DNA of 18,122 nt from an uncultured Clostridia bacterium (GTDB lineage: Bacteria; Bacillota; Clostridia; Oscillospirales; Ruminococcaceae), in the NCBI GenBank assembly GCA_946613705.1, contig CAMOFU010000018.1, positions 1-18,122 of the forward strand, written 5' to 3'. The notes beneath the pieces were generated by a model, which had not been told where the DNA came from, did not search any database, and saw only the letters and a list, made by a program, of their open reading frames with translations. The translations under genes and the position numbers were made by a program. This document shows positions 7,747 through 14,769 of the stretch, piece by piece. Position 1 is the stretch's first letter, and every line of letters starts with the position of its first letter.

Positions 7747-8262
7747 CTATATTATCTGTATCCTGTTCCTTGTCATCAGCTCTTTGAAAGCATTCAGCCC
7801 GCCCTCGGAGAAGCCCTTCTTCTTCACGGTGTAAGCCGCCTGCGGGGTCTTCATCTGGAACGCCCCGCCGATGTCTCTTACAGATATCAGCTGGGAATAC
7901 GGATACTCCCATGTCGTGTCCGTGCTGGCGGTGAATCTGTCCTCAAAGAACTCATATCTGTAGGTCACGCTGTCGCCCGTCCGCAGCAGCCCCATGCCCG
8001 TCATGGCAGAGCCGCTGCCCGTGCTCTTGGGAACCTTGAGCCACATCCCGACTATCGCCGCGCCGAACAGCAGTGCCGAGAGCAGAGCTGCGACAAATCT
8101 GTATTCTCTCGGGATAAGGAACACCAGGCTGAACGCTATCCCGACCATTATTACCGTTGCGAGCACAATGATCGTGCTTCGTCGCTTCTGCTTCTCGTGC
8201 CCGAAGCCCGCAAACGACGTGATCTTCTCGATCACCGATTCATTGGTAAATAGTGCAGCCAT
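7747..8262 (-). CDS. YcxB-like two-TM membrane protein
   Basis: 171-residue membrane protein of unknown function. Two hydrophobic helices at about 29-50 and 55-76 are followed by a soluble domain (98-165) whose pattern, YRYEFFEDRF, then a central YSQLISVRD, then a TVKKKGFSEG turn and a final helix, resembles the YcxB-like C-terminal domain of Firmicutes membrane proteins. The family is functionally uncharacterised. AAAGGAGC lies about 10 bases before the ATG. It sits between argB and argD with gaps of 42 and 32 bases, and its architecture parallels the two-TM PH-like protein on the other side of argB. Recognition is from pattern only. Confidence 0.72.
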   Translation of the reverse strand: MAALFTNESVIEKITSFAGFGHEKQKRRSTIIVLATVIMVGIAFSLVFLIPREYRFVAALLSALLFGAAIVGMWLKVPKSTGSGSAMTGMGLLRTGDSVTYRYEFFEDRFTASTDTTWEYPYSQLISVRDIGGAFQMKTPQAAYTVKKKGFSEGGLNAFKELMTRNRIQII

Positions 8263-8304
8263 TTAGGTCTCAGCTCCTTTCCGTCAGATCAGCAGCTTAC
8301 AAGA

Positions 8305-9162
8305 TCAGATAAACTGCGTGCCGATGCCCTCGCTGGAGAGCAGCTCTATGAGTATCGAATGGGGTATCCTGCCGTCGATTATGCAGGTCTTTTTCACGCC
8401 GCGGCGGACAGCCTCCACGCAGCAGTCGATCTTGGGTATCATGCCGCCGCTGATGATGCCCGTACTTTTGAGGTAAGCCACCTCGCTCACCTGCACCGAC
8501 GGGATAAGCGTTGAGGGGTCGTCCTTGTTTTCGAGCAGACCCGCGATATCTGTCATCAGTATAAGATTCTCGGCTCTCAGGCAGCTTGCTATACGCGCCG
8601 CAGCGGTGTCGGCATTGATATTATATGCCTGACCGCTCGCGGAGGTAGCCACCGTTGCTATGATAGGCACATAGCCGTCGTTGAGCGCATCAATGATCGG
8701 CTTGGTGGTAACGCGCTTGATATCGCCCACGAAGCCGAGATCAACGCCGTCCTCCTTTTTCTCCGCAACGATCATCTCTCCGTCGATCCCGCACAGACCG
8801 AGTGCCTTGCCGCCGTGGAGCTGAAGCGCCTGCACGAGCTCCTTGTTGACCTTGCCCGCAAGCACCATCTTGACTATATCCATAGTGTCCGCATCGGTGT
8901 ATCTCAGCCCGCCGATGAACTTGCTCTCGATGCCTACCTTTTTGAGCATCGCATTGATCTCGGGGCCGCCGCCGTGTACCAGCACCACCTTGATGCCGAC
9001 CTCGGTAAGCAGCACGATATCTCTCATCACGGCTTCTTTAAGCTCGTCATTGGTCATGGCATTTCCGCCGTACTTGATGACCACGACCTTGTTGTGATAC
9101 TTCTGGATATAGGGCAGCGCGTCCGAGAGGATCTGGCTGCGGATACTGTTCTGGATCTCCAT
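8305..9162 (-). CDS. argB: Acetylglutamate kinase, arginine-inhibited type
   Basis: Phosphorylates N-acetylglutamate, second step of the pathway. 285 residues with the amino-acid-kinase motifs IKYGGNAM (29-36), VLVHGGGPEI (61-70), a NINADTAAARIA block and the C-terminal ISGGMIPKI segment. The helical N-terminus before the first strand (residues 1-25, ending LPYIQKYHNK) is the feature that marks hexameric, arginine-feedback-inhibited kinases in organisms using the acetyl-recycling route, matching the argJ in this cluster. An AGGGAG site lies about 7-12 bases upstream of the ATG. It follows the PH-like gene by 24 bases. Confidence 0.97.
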   Translation of the reverse strand: MEIQNSIRSQILSDALPYIQKYHNKVVVIKYGGNAMTNDELKEAVMRDIVLLTEVGIKVVLVHGGGPEINAMLKKVGIESKFIGGLRYTDADTMDIVKMVLAGKVNKELVQALQLHGGKALGLCGIDGEMIVAEKKEDGVDLGFVGDIKRVTTKPIIDALNDGYVPIIATVATSASGQAYNINADTAAARIASCLRAENLILMTDIAGLLENKDDPSTLIPSVQVSEVAYLKSTGIISGGMIPKIDCCVEAVRRGVKKTCIIDGRIPHSILIELLSSEGIGTQFI

Positions 9163-9186
9163 TTTTCATACTCCCTTGTCAAATTG

Positions 9187-9753
9187 TCAATTCCTGTATT
9201 CGTCGTTTATCTGCAAGATGCCCGTCAGCATACGGAAGCACTCCGCGGGCTGCTCAACTCCCTGCATCTTCCAGTATTCGCGGTTGGTGTGATAATGCCC
9301 GTTGGTGTGATGATGGTGGACGATGTCCGTTTTCATGGCTATCGAGCCGTAGCCGTTCTTCATGCCCGTAAGCTCGGCGGAAAGGATATGCGAAAGGTCG
9401 CTCTGCTGCTGCATAACGCCCTTGTCGTTCATTCGGATAAAGCGCTTGTCGGTGATGCAGTAGTACTCGTGCCTGAAACGCAGCGTCGATACGAACAGCC
9501 CGATCCCGATACCGACAAACAATATCCCGCAGGCTATCACCGCCGCCCACGCGCCGCCCTTCATACGGGTATTGCCGTTCTCGGTAAAGATGATGAACCC
9601 GAACATACCTCCCGAAATGAGCGTCCACACCACAGCGAACAGCCTCATCGAGCTGTTTGCCCTTGTATCGGCAGGCGGGCCGTCCTTATGGCTCTCGCCC
9701 TGCCACATTATCTGTTCCCCCGCCATGAGATAGGGTGTAAAATCAGGTGCCAT
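9187..9753 (-). CDS. Two-TM bacterial-PH-like membrane protein with His cluster
   Basis: 188 residues, function unknown. A short N-terminal segment with GEQIMWQGE (12-20) precedes two membrane helices at about 36-56 and 67-90, then a soluble part beginning EYYCITDKRFIRM (96-108). This layout, with a W-x-G lead-in and an 'ITDKR' strand after the second helix, resembles bacterial PH-domain (YdbT/bPH2-type) membrane proteins. A histidine cluster, HHHH at 146-149 plus H153 and H155, is unusual and could bind metal. GAGGTG 6 bases before the ATG decides the start; a GTG nine bases earlier would overlap that site. It lies 18 bases after argJ and 24 before argB. Confidence 0.72.
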   Translation of the reverse strand: MAPDFTPYLMAGEQIMWQGESHKDGPPADTRANSSMRLFAVVWTLISGGMFGFIIFTENGNTRMKGGAWAAVIACGILFVGIGIGLFVSTLRFRHEYYCITDKRFIRMNDKGVMQQQSDLSHILSAELTGMKNGYGSIAMKTDIVHHHHTNGHYHTNREYWKMQGVEQPAECFRMLTGILQINDEYRN

Positions 9754-9771
9754 AGCCTTCACCTCGTTTTA

Positions 9772-11046
9772 TCAGCTTCTGTAATCTCCGTTGATCTTTA
9801 CATAATCGTATGTAAGGTCGCAGCCCCATGCGGTCGCGGTGCCGCTGCCGCTGCCGATCTTCACAAGTATCTGTATCTCGTCCTCGAGCAGCACCTTTTT
9901 TGCCTCCTCCTCGGAAAACGGGATGCCGCTGCCGTTTTCGCAGACGTGTACGCTGCCCGCAGCAGATGCCAGCACTACGTCCACATCACCGATATCGAAC
10001 TCCGCATCGGCATAGCCCACCGCGCAAAGTATACGTCCCCAGTTCGCATCTGCACCGAACATCGCGCACTTGAACAGCGGCGAGCAGATAACGCTCTTTG
10101 CAACTGTTATCGCAGTATCCCGATCCTTCGCACCGCTGACCTTGCATTCGAGCAGCTTTGTAGCGCCCTCGCCGTCCTTGGCGAGCATACGGGTAATGTT
10201 CATCATAACGATGTAAAGCGCCTGCCTGAACACCTCGTAGTCCCCGCCCTCGGCTGTGATCTCGGGATTGCCCGCAAGCCCGTTCGCCATCACCGCACAG
10301 GTGTCGTTCGTTGACTGGTCGCCGTCCACCGAGAGGCAGTTGTATGTGATCTTCACGACCTCAGAGAGCGCCCTTTGCAGCATCTCCGCGCTCACAGCGC
10401 AGTCGGTGGTGATGACGTTGAGGGTAGTCGCCATATTCGGGTGTATCATTCCGCTGCCCTTGCCCATGCCGCCGAGGTGACACACTCTGCCGTCCAGCTC
10501 GAACTCGACCGCGACCTCCTTCTTTACGGTATCGGTCGTCATTATCGCCGTTGCCGCTTCGATATTCTTATCATACGCAAGCCCCGCAACGAGCTCGTCT
10601 ATCTTTTCCTCAACAGGCTCTATCGGGAACACCTGCCCGATAACGCCCGTCTGCGCCACCAGCACCTCCTCGGGCTTTATGCCTATGCGCTCGGCGGTCA
10701 GCTCGCACATTCTCATTGCCTTCTCCTCGCCGTCGGCATTGCAGGTGTTGGCATTCTTCGAGTTGAGAATGAACGCCTGCGCCCTGCCGCCCGTTGCCGC
10801 AAGGTTGTTCCTCGACACGGTCACGGGTGCGCCCTGCACCTTGTTCTGAGTGAACACCGATGCCGCATTGCACATCACATCGGATGTCACAAGACAAAGA
10901 TCGTTCTTCATATTGTCAAAGGGGCTCTCGTTGCCGTCGGCAGGGGCGGACGGCTTCTTGATGCCGCAGTAAAGCCCGTTTGCCTTGAAGCCCTTCGCGG
11001 CGCACACGCCGCCTTCGATATACTTGTAGCCTTCAAACTGTTCCAT
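9772..11046 (-). CDS. argJ: Bifunctional ornithine acetyltransferase / N-acetylglutamate synthase
   Basis: Transfers acetyl from N-acetylornithine to glutamate, recycling the blocking group, and usually also makes acetylglutamate from acetyl-CoA. 424 residues. GVCAAKGFKANG at 13-24, NSKNANTCN at 95-103 and GKGSGMIHPNMATT at 195-208 are hallmark motifs; self-cleavage between A206 and T207 would release alpha and beta chains with T207 as nucleophile. The C-terminus ends in the DLTYDYVKINGDYR block usual for the family. No argA is nearby, which fits a bifunctional enzyme. AGAGG about 9 bases before the ATG supports the start. Monofunctional versus bifunctional cannot be proven from sequence alone. 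Confidence 0.96.
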   Translation of the reverse strand: MEQFEGYKYIEGGVCAAKGFKANGLYCGIKKPSAPADGNESPFDNMKNDLCLVTSDVMCNAASVFTQNKVQGAPVTVSRNNLAATGGRAQAFILNSKNANTCNADGEEKAMRMCELTAERIGIKPEEVLVAQTGVIGQVFPIEPVEEKIDELVAGLAYDKNIEAATAIMTTDTVKKEVAVEFELDGRVCHLGGMGKGSGMIHPNMATTLNVITTDCAVSAEMLQRALSEVVKITYNCLSVDGDQSTNDTCAVMANGLAGNPEITAEGGDYEVFRQALYIVMMNITRMLAKDGEGATKLLECKVSGAKDRDTAITVAKSVICSPLFKCAMFGADANWGRILCAVGYADAEFDIGDVDVVLASAAGSVHVCENGSGIPFSEEEAKKVLLEDEIQILVKIGSGSGTATAWGCDLTYDYVKINGDYRS

Positions 11047-11059
11047 TTTACTTACCTCT

Positions 11060-11518
11060 TTATAATTTCTTCTTCATATAGACAACATCGTCCATCGGGT
11101 TATGATAATACGGCTCGCATTCCTCAAAGCCGTACTTTTTGTACAGATGTATCGCGCTTTGCAGCGGGGTTATCGTGTCGAGCACCATTTCGGAATACCC
11201 GTCCTCCTCAGCCGCACGAAGGATCGCTTCTATCAGCGCCCGCCCCGCGCGGAGCTCTCTGTGCTCGGGTCTTACGAACAGCCGCTTCATCTCGCAGCGC
11301 TCGCTGCTGTGTCTGTGATAAGCCACACAGCCTATGGGCTCGCCCTCATCGGTGACCGCGCACAGCAGTCTTCCCTCCGGCGGAGCGTATTTCGCCGACA
11401 GGTCTTCAAGCTCACTGCCGATATCCTGAAAGCTCAGGTCGCGCCCCAAAAACTCATAGTATTCGAGTATCATCTGCTTAACAGCGTCAAGATAAAGCAG
11501 ACCGTTTTCTATCCTCAT
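11060..11518 (-). CDS. GNAT family N-acetyltransferase
   Basis: 152-residue GCN5-related acetyltransferase. The acetyl-CoA-binding core runs EMKRLFVRPEHRELRAGRAL (76-95), a slight variant of the usual RxxGxG loop, followed by MVLDTITPLQSAIHLYKKYG (111-130) and an YYHNPMDDVVYM ending seen in this subgroup. Substrate unknown; small-molecule or peptide amines are both possible. The ATG has GAGG at 5 bases spacing; a GTG immediately upstream is less favoured. It starts 7 bases after the histidine-phosphatase stop and ends 13 bases before argJ. The ArgA-like acetylglutamate synthase role is not supported: it is not an argA homologue by motif and argJ already supplies the activity. Confidence 0.85.
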   Translation of the reverse strand: MRIENGLLYLDAVKQMILEYYEFLGRDLSFQDIGSELEDLSAKYAPPEGRLLCAVTDEGEPIGCVAYHRHSSERCEMKRLFVRPEHRELRAGRALIEAILRAAEEDGYSEMVLDTITPLQSAIHLYKKYGFEECEPYYHNPMDDVVYMKKKL

Positions 11519-11525
11519 CACTGCC

Positions 11526-12128
11526 TCACATTTTCAGATAGCTGTTCGGATATATCCGCTTGACTGCAAGCTCCAGCCCGTAGCCGACGGCGCTGTCTCC
11601 CTCGATATCGAGCCTGAGCACCAGCGGCATCAGATCAACTATCATATAAAAATCCTTCTCATTAAAATGCGGAAAATAGTGCCTCAGCATCGCCGTCAGC
11701 GCCATACCGTGAGTGCCGATCACTACCGCCTCGCCGTCATGCTCCTGCACTATCCGCCGCAGCGCTGCCATGCATCTTCGCTGGACCTCGTTCAGACTCT
11801 CGCCGCCCTCACATTTGCAGTCGAAGTCAAGCAGCTGCCCGTTTATCATCTCGGCATAGTCATGGAAATCACTTGCCCAGTCTCCTGCGGCGCGTTCACG
11901 CAGCTCATATTCCCTGATGACCTCAAGCCCCGCAGCCTCGGCAAACGGAGCTACCGTCTGCACCGCTCTGATATAGCTCGAAGAATACACCGCGCTTATG
12001 TCCTTGTCTCTCAGCACATCAGCCACGAGCAGCGCGTCCCTCCGCCCCTGCTCGGTCAGCGGGAACTCGGGATTATACCCTCCGCTCGGGTCGGGCTGGC
12101 AGTGCCTTACAAAATAAACAGTTGTCAT
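11526..12128 (-). CDS. Histidine phosphatase family protein (phosphoglycerate-mutase-like)
   Basis: 200-residue cytoplasmic phosphatase of branch 1 of the histidine phosphatase superfamily. The phosphohistidine motif is RHC (R8-H9-C10) where most relatives have RHG. Other catalytic positions are visible: R54 in the SSSYIRAVQT block, E78 in ELRER, and H140 in VIGTHG. The GGESLNEVQRR segment (108-118) is typical. Substrate cannot be inferred; related enzymes include alpha-ribazole phosphatase, phosphoglycerate mutase and sugar-phosphate phosphatases, but no cobalamin genes are near. Its ATG begins two bases after the GH3 stop, implying translational coupling. Confidence 0.87.
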   Translation of the reverse strand: MTTVYFVRHCQPDPSGGYNPEFPLTEQGRRDALLVADVLRDKDISAVYSSSYIRAVQTVAPFAEAAGLEVIREYELRERAAGDWASDFHDYAEMINGQLLDFDCKCEGGESLNEVQRRCMAALRRIVQEHDGEAVVIGTHGMALTAMLRHYFPHFNEKDFYMIVDLMPLVLRLDIEGDSAVGYGLELAVKRIYPNSYLKM

Positions 12129-12130
12129 AT

Positions 12131-13435
12131 CTATCCCAGCAATCCGTATTTTTCCTTCAGTCTCAATATCCGCAGCACGCTCTCATCGAGCCGCTCCTGC
12201 GTGATAACACCGTCCTCGACCGCCTTCTGCACAGCCTCGAAAGCCTCGTGATCCTTCGTGGGCTTGAGCAGTATATCCGCCCCCGCCTGTATCGCCCTGA
12301 TGCAGCATTCCTCGGAGGTGTAGTATTTGTTTATCGCTTCCATTGAAAGCCCGTCGGTGATTATCACCCCGTCATAGCCCAGCTCGTTCCTCAGCTTTTC
12401 GGTAAGCAGAGTACGGGAAAGCGATGCGGGAGTATCGTCCCCCGTGACCTTCGGCGCGATGATGTGTGCCGCCATTATCATATCGGTCTTGTCAAGGCTG
12501 CCGATAAACGGTATCAGCTCGCACTCCTTCATTTCCTCCCAGGTCTTATTGACGGCTGCGGTCATAAAGTGAGTATCCTCAGCCGTGTCACCGTGCCCGG
12601 GGAAGTGCTTCAGGCAGCTCATTATCCCGCTTTCGTGCAGACCGTCCACCACGGCGCTCACGAACTCCGCCGCCCTCTCGGGGTCGCTGCCGAAGGCTCT
12701 CGCTCCGATGACGATGTTCAGCGGATTGGTATTCACATCGGCAACAGGCGCAAGGTCAAGGTGAAAGCCGAGCCTTTTGAGATATCCGCCGATCGTCCGC
12801 CCGACCTCCGAAGCCTTGCCGACATCGCCCTCGGCGGCGATAATACTCATGCTCGGGAACGACGGGACATCTATGCACCCGCTGTTTGCGATCCTTGCAA
12901 CGAAGCCGCCCTCCTCGTCGGTGCAGATAAACGGCTTGACCTTATCGTAAAGCGCCGAAACATCGGCGTTCAGCCTTGTTATCTGCTCCTCTCCCGAGAT
13001 GTTCGCCCCCATAGCGATGAACCCGCCGACGGGGTACTGCCCGATGCTGTCCCTGAGCGCATCGTCCATAGCCTGCACATAGTGGTCGCCGTTATCGTCG
13101 TAGATGATGCTGTCGAACCGTGCCATGAACAGCTGACCCACCTTTTCACGCAGTGTCAGCTCCGAAAGCAGCTGCTCCGCCCTGCTCACCGTTTCGGCAG
13201 GGACCTCCTTCGCCGCAGCCGTGCTCTTCTCTGTCTCTGACATATCGGTCACCTCGGTCTTCCCCGCTGTATCGGCAGCAGTCTCCGTCTCGGTCTGCTG
13301 AACGGAAGCCGTCTGTACGGCGGTCACTTCGGCAGTCGTGGTAACGTTGATCTCTGTCCGCGGGATATCCTGTCCCCCGCATGAGCAAAGTGCCGCCGCC
13401 GCAAGGACGATCAGCGCAGTCCCGAGCCTGTTCAA
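12131..13435 (-). CDS. NagZ-like GH3 beta-N-acetylhexosaminidase lipoprotein
   Basis: Glycoside hydrolase family 3, expected to release N-acetylglucosamine from muropeptides or wall glycan at the outer membrane face. 434 residues: a signal peptide (1-18) with a lipobox ending at C19, a Ser/Thr/Glu-rich linker to about 85, then the catalytic barrel. The NagZ-specific acid/base motif KHFPGHGDTAEDTH is at 276-289, and the nucleophile is D361 in IITDGLSM. The C-terminal domain of two-domain GH3 enzymes is absent, as in NagZ. Start is a TTG whose TTGA overlaps the argC stop; upstream there is only a weak GGGG site and no ATG in this frame before the signal peptide. With the phosphatase and GNAT it forms a three-gene block inside the arginine genes. 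Confidence 0.9.
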   Translation of the reverse strand: MNRLGTALIVLAAAALCSCGGQDIPRTEINVTTTAEVTAVQTASVQQTETETAADTAGKTEVTDMSETEKSTAAAKEVPAETVSRAEQLLSELTLREKVGQLFMARFDSIIYDDNGDHYVQAMDDALRDSIGQYPVGGFIAMGANISGEEQITRLNADVSALYDKVKPFICTDEEGGFVARIANSGCIDVPSFPSMSIIAAEGDVGKASEVGRTIGGYLKRLGFHLDLAPVADVNTNPLNIVIGARAFGSDPERAAEFVSAVVDGLHESGIMSCLKHFPGHGDTAEDTHFMTAAVNKTWEEMKECELIPFIGSLDKTDMIMAAHIIAPKVTGDDTPASLSRTLLTEKLRNELGYDGVIITDGLSMEAINKYYTSEECCIRAIQAGADILLKPTKDHEAFEAVQKAVEDGVITQERLDESVLRILRLKEKYGLLG

Positions 13436-14382
13436 AGCCCCGTGCTCTCGTCGAGCCCGAGCATGATATTCATATTCTGTATCGCGGCACCGCTTGCGCC
13501 CTTGCCGAGGTTATCCAGTCTCGAACAGAGCAGTATCTGCTCGTCGTTACCGAACACGAACAGCTGCATATCGTTGGTGCCCGCGAGCGTATTCGCGGCA
13601 AGGAACCCGTCGGGCAGCGTCTCTCTGCCGCCGAGCTCCATCACCTTTACAAAGCGCTGACCCTCGTAATGCTCGGACAGTATCCCGTGTATATCGGCGG
13701 GGGTGCAGCTCTTGGCGAGCGCCCTCGTCACGAGCGGGACGGATACCACCATGCCCGCGTAATAATCGTCAACTATCGGGTTGAACATCGGCTTGTATTT
13801 AAGCCCGCAGACCTTCTGCATCTCGGGGAGGTGCTTGTGGCACTGCGAGAGCGCATACTGTCTCGGCGAGCACATTTCCTCAGTCTTGCCCTCGCCCTCT
13901 ATAGCCGCTATCATCTTCTTGCCGCCGCCGCTGTAGCCCGAGACCGCGTGAGCCGTCAGCGGGTAATCCTCGGTCAGCACTCCCGCCTGCACCAGCGGAT
14001 AAACAAGACTGATGAACCCGCTTGCATAGCACCCGGGATTGGCAACGCGCTTTGAAGCTGCGATCCGCTCTCTGTGCTGTGCCGAAAGCTCGGGAAAGCC
14101 GTAGTCCCACGCGGGATCGACTCTGTGAGCGGTCGAAGCATCTATTATCCGAACATTATCCTTCTCGGCGAGCGCCGCCGCCTCTATAGCCGCCGCATCG
14201 GGCAGGCAGAGAAACGTGATATCGGCCTCGTTTATAAGCCGCTTTCTCTCGTTCACGTCCTTGCGCTTGTCCTCATCTATCAGCAGTATCTCAAGGTCAT
14301 CACGTCCCGCAAACCTCTCAAAGATCTGCAAGCCCGTGGTGCCTTCCTTTCCGTCAATAAAGACCTTAGTCATCCTCTTCAT
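13432..14382 (-). CDS. argC: N-acetyl-gamma-glutamyl-phosphate reductase, type 2
   Basis: NADPH-dependent reduction of acetylglutamyl phosphate to the semialdehyde. 316 residues. The N-terminus VFIDGKEGTTGLQIFERF (7-24) is the dinucleotide-binding loop of the shorter 'argC_other' type, not the GATGYTG loop of the common type. Catalytic C118 sits in ANPGCYASG. Length matches the type 2 family (about 310). Of three possible ATGs, the one at 14382 has AAGGA at 7 bases; the next at 14373 has GAGG directly abutting it, the first at 14397 lacks a site. It overlaps the zinc-ribbon gene by 17 bases and its stop overlaps the GH3 start. Confidence 0.93.
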   Translation of the reverse strand: MKRMTKVFIDGKEGTTGLQIFERFAGRDDLEILLIDEDKRKDVNERKRLINEADITFLCLPDAAAIEAAALAEKDNVRIIDASTAHRVDPAWDYGFPELSAQHRERIAASKRVANPGCYASGFISLVYPLVQAGVLTEDYPLTAHAVSGYSGGGKKMIAAIEGEGKTEEMCSPRQYALSQCHKHLPEMQKVCGLKYKPMFNPIVDDYYAGMVVSVPLVTRALAKSCTPADIHGILSEHYEGQRFVKVMELGGRETLPDGFLAANTLAGTNDMQLFVFGNDEQILLCSRLDNLGKGASGAAIQNMNIMLGLDESTGL

Positions 14383-14749
14383 TTTCCTTTCCTTCATTTA
14401 CTGCCGCGGGCGCAGGCTCCTTCCATTTCAGCAGACCGTTCCTGCCTTCATTAACGGCAGCAGCTGCCGAGCCGCCGCATTTCGGGCAGTAGCGCTGTCT
14501 GTCGATCATAACATGGGTAGTCCACTCGAAGCCGCAGCTTTTGCAGCGATGTGTTCTCGGTATCGGCGGCGGACCGTAGACGCACTGAACGATGTCCTCA
14601 AACGGGAGAAACTCCCCCTCTCCGCGTTTTGTTCCGCAGTAGCGGCAGTATTCGTCGTCGCCGATATGTCTGTGACAGTTCCCGCAGCGCCCCTCATACG
14701 CAGCCGAGCCCTTGCCTCTGCGTGAGCTCAGATTGAAAAGCTTTTTCAT
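14366..14749 (-). CDS. Double zinc-ribbon protein carrying a VYGPPP motif
   Basis: 127-residue soluble protein of unknown function. Two four-cysteine zinc sites are visible: C22-x2-C25 with C35-x2-C38, and C69-x2-C72 with C88-x2-C91. Between them, at 54-62, lies VQCVYGPPP, the same short motif found twice in the phosphorylase of this operon. The N-terminus (KKLFNLSSRRGKG) is basic and the last 25 residues carry a repeated AAVNEG (97-102, 115-120) and an acidic end. Start at the ATG with GGGGAGG (14757-14763) 7 bases upstream; an earlier frame-compatible start would overlap argH. It begins 20 bases after argH. Possible roles are nucleic-acid or protein binding; not determined. Confidence 0.82.
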   Translation of the reverse strand: MKKLFNLSSRRGKGSAAYEGRCGNCHRHIGDDEYCRYCGTKRGEGEFLPFEDIVQCVYGPPPIPRTHRCKSCGFEWTTHVMIDRQRYCPKCGGSAAAAVNEGRNGLLKWKEPAPAAVNEGKENEEDD

Positions 14750-14769
14750 AGCCTGTCCTCCCCGAACAG

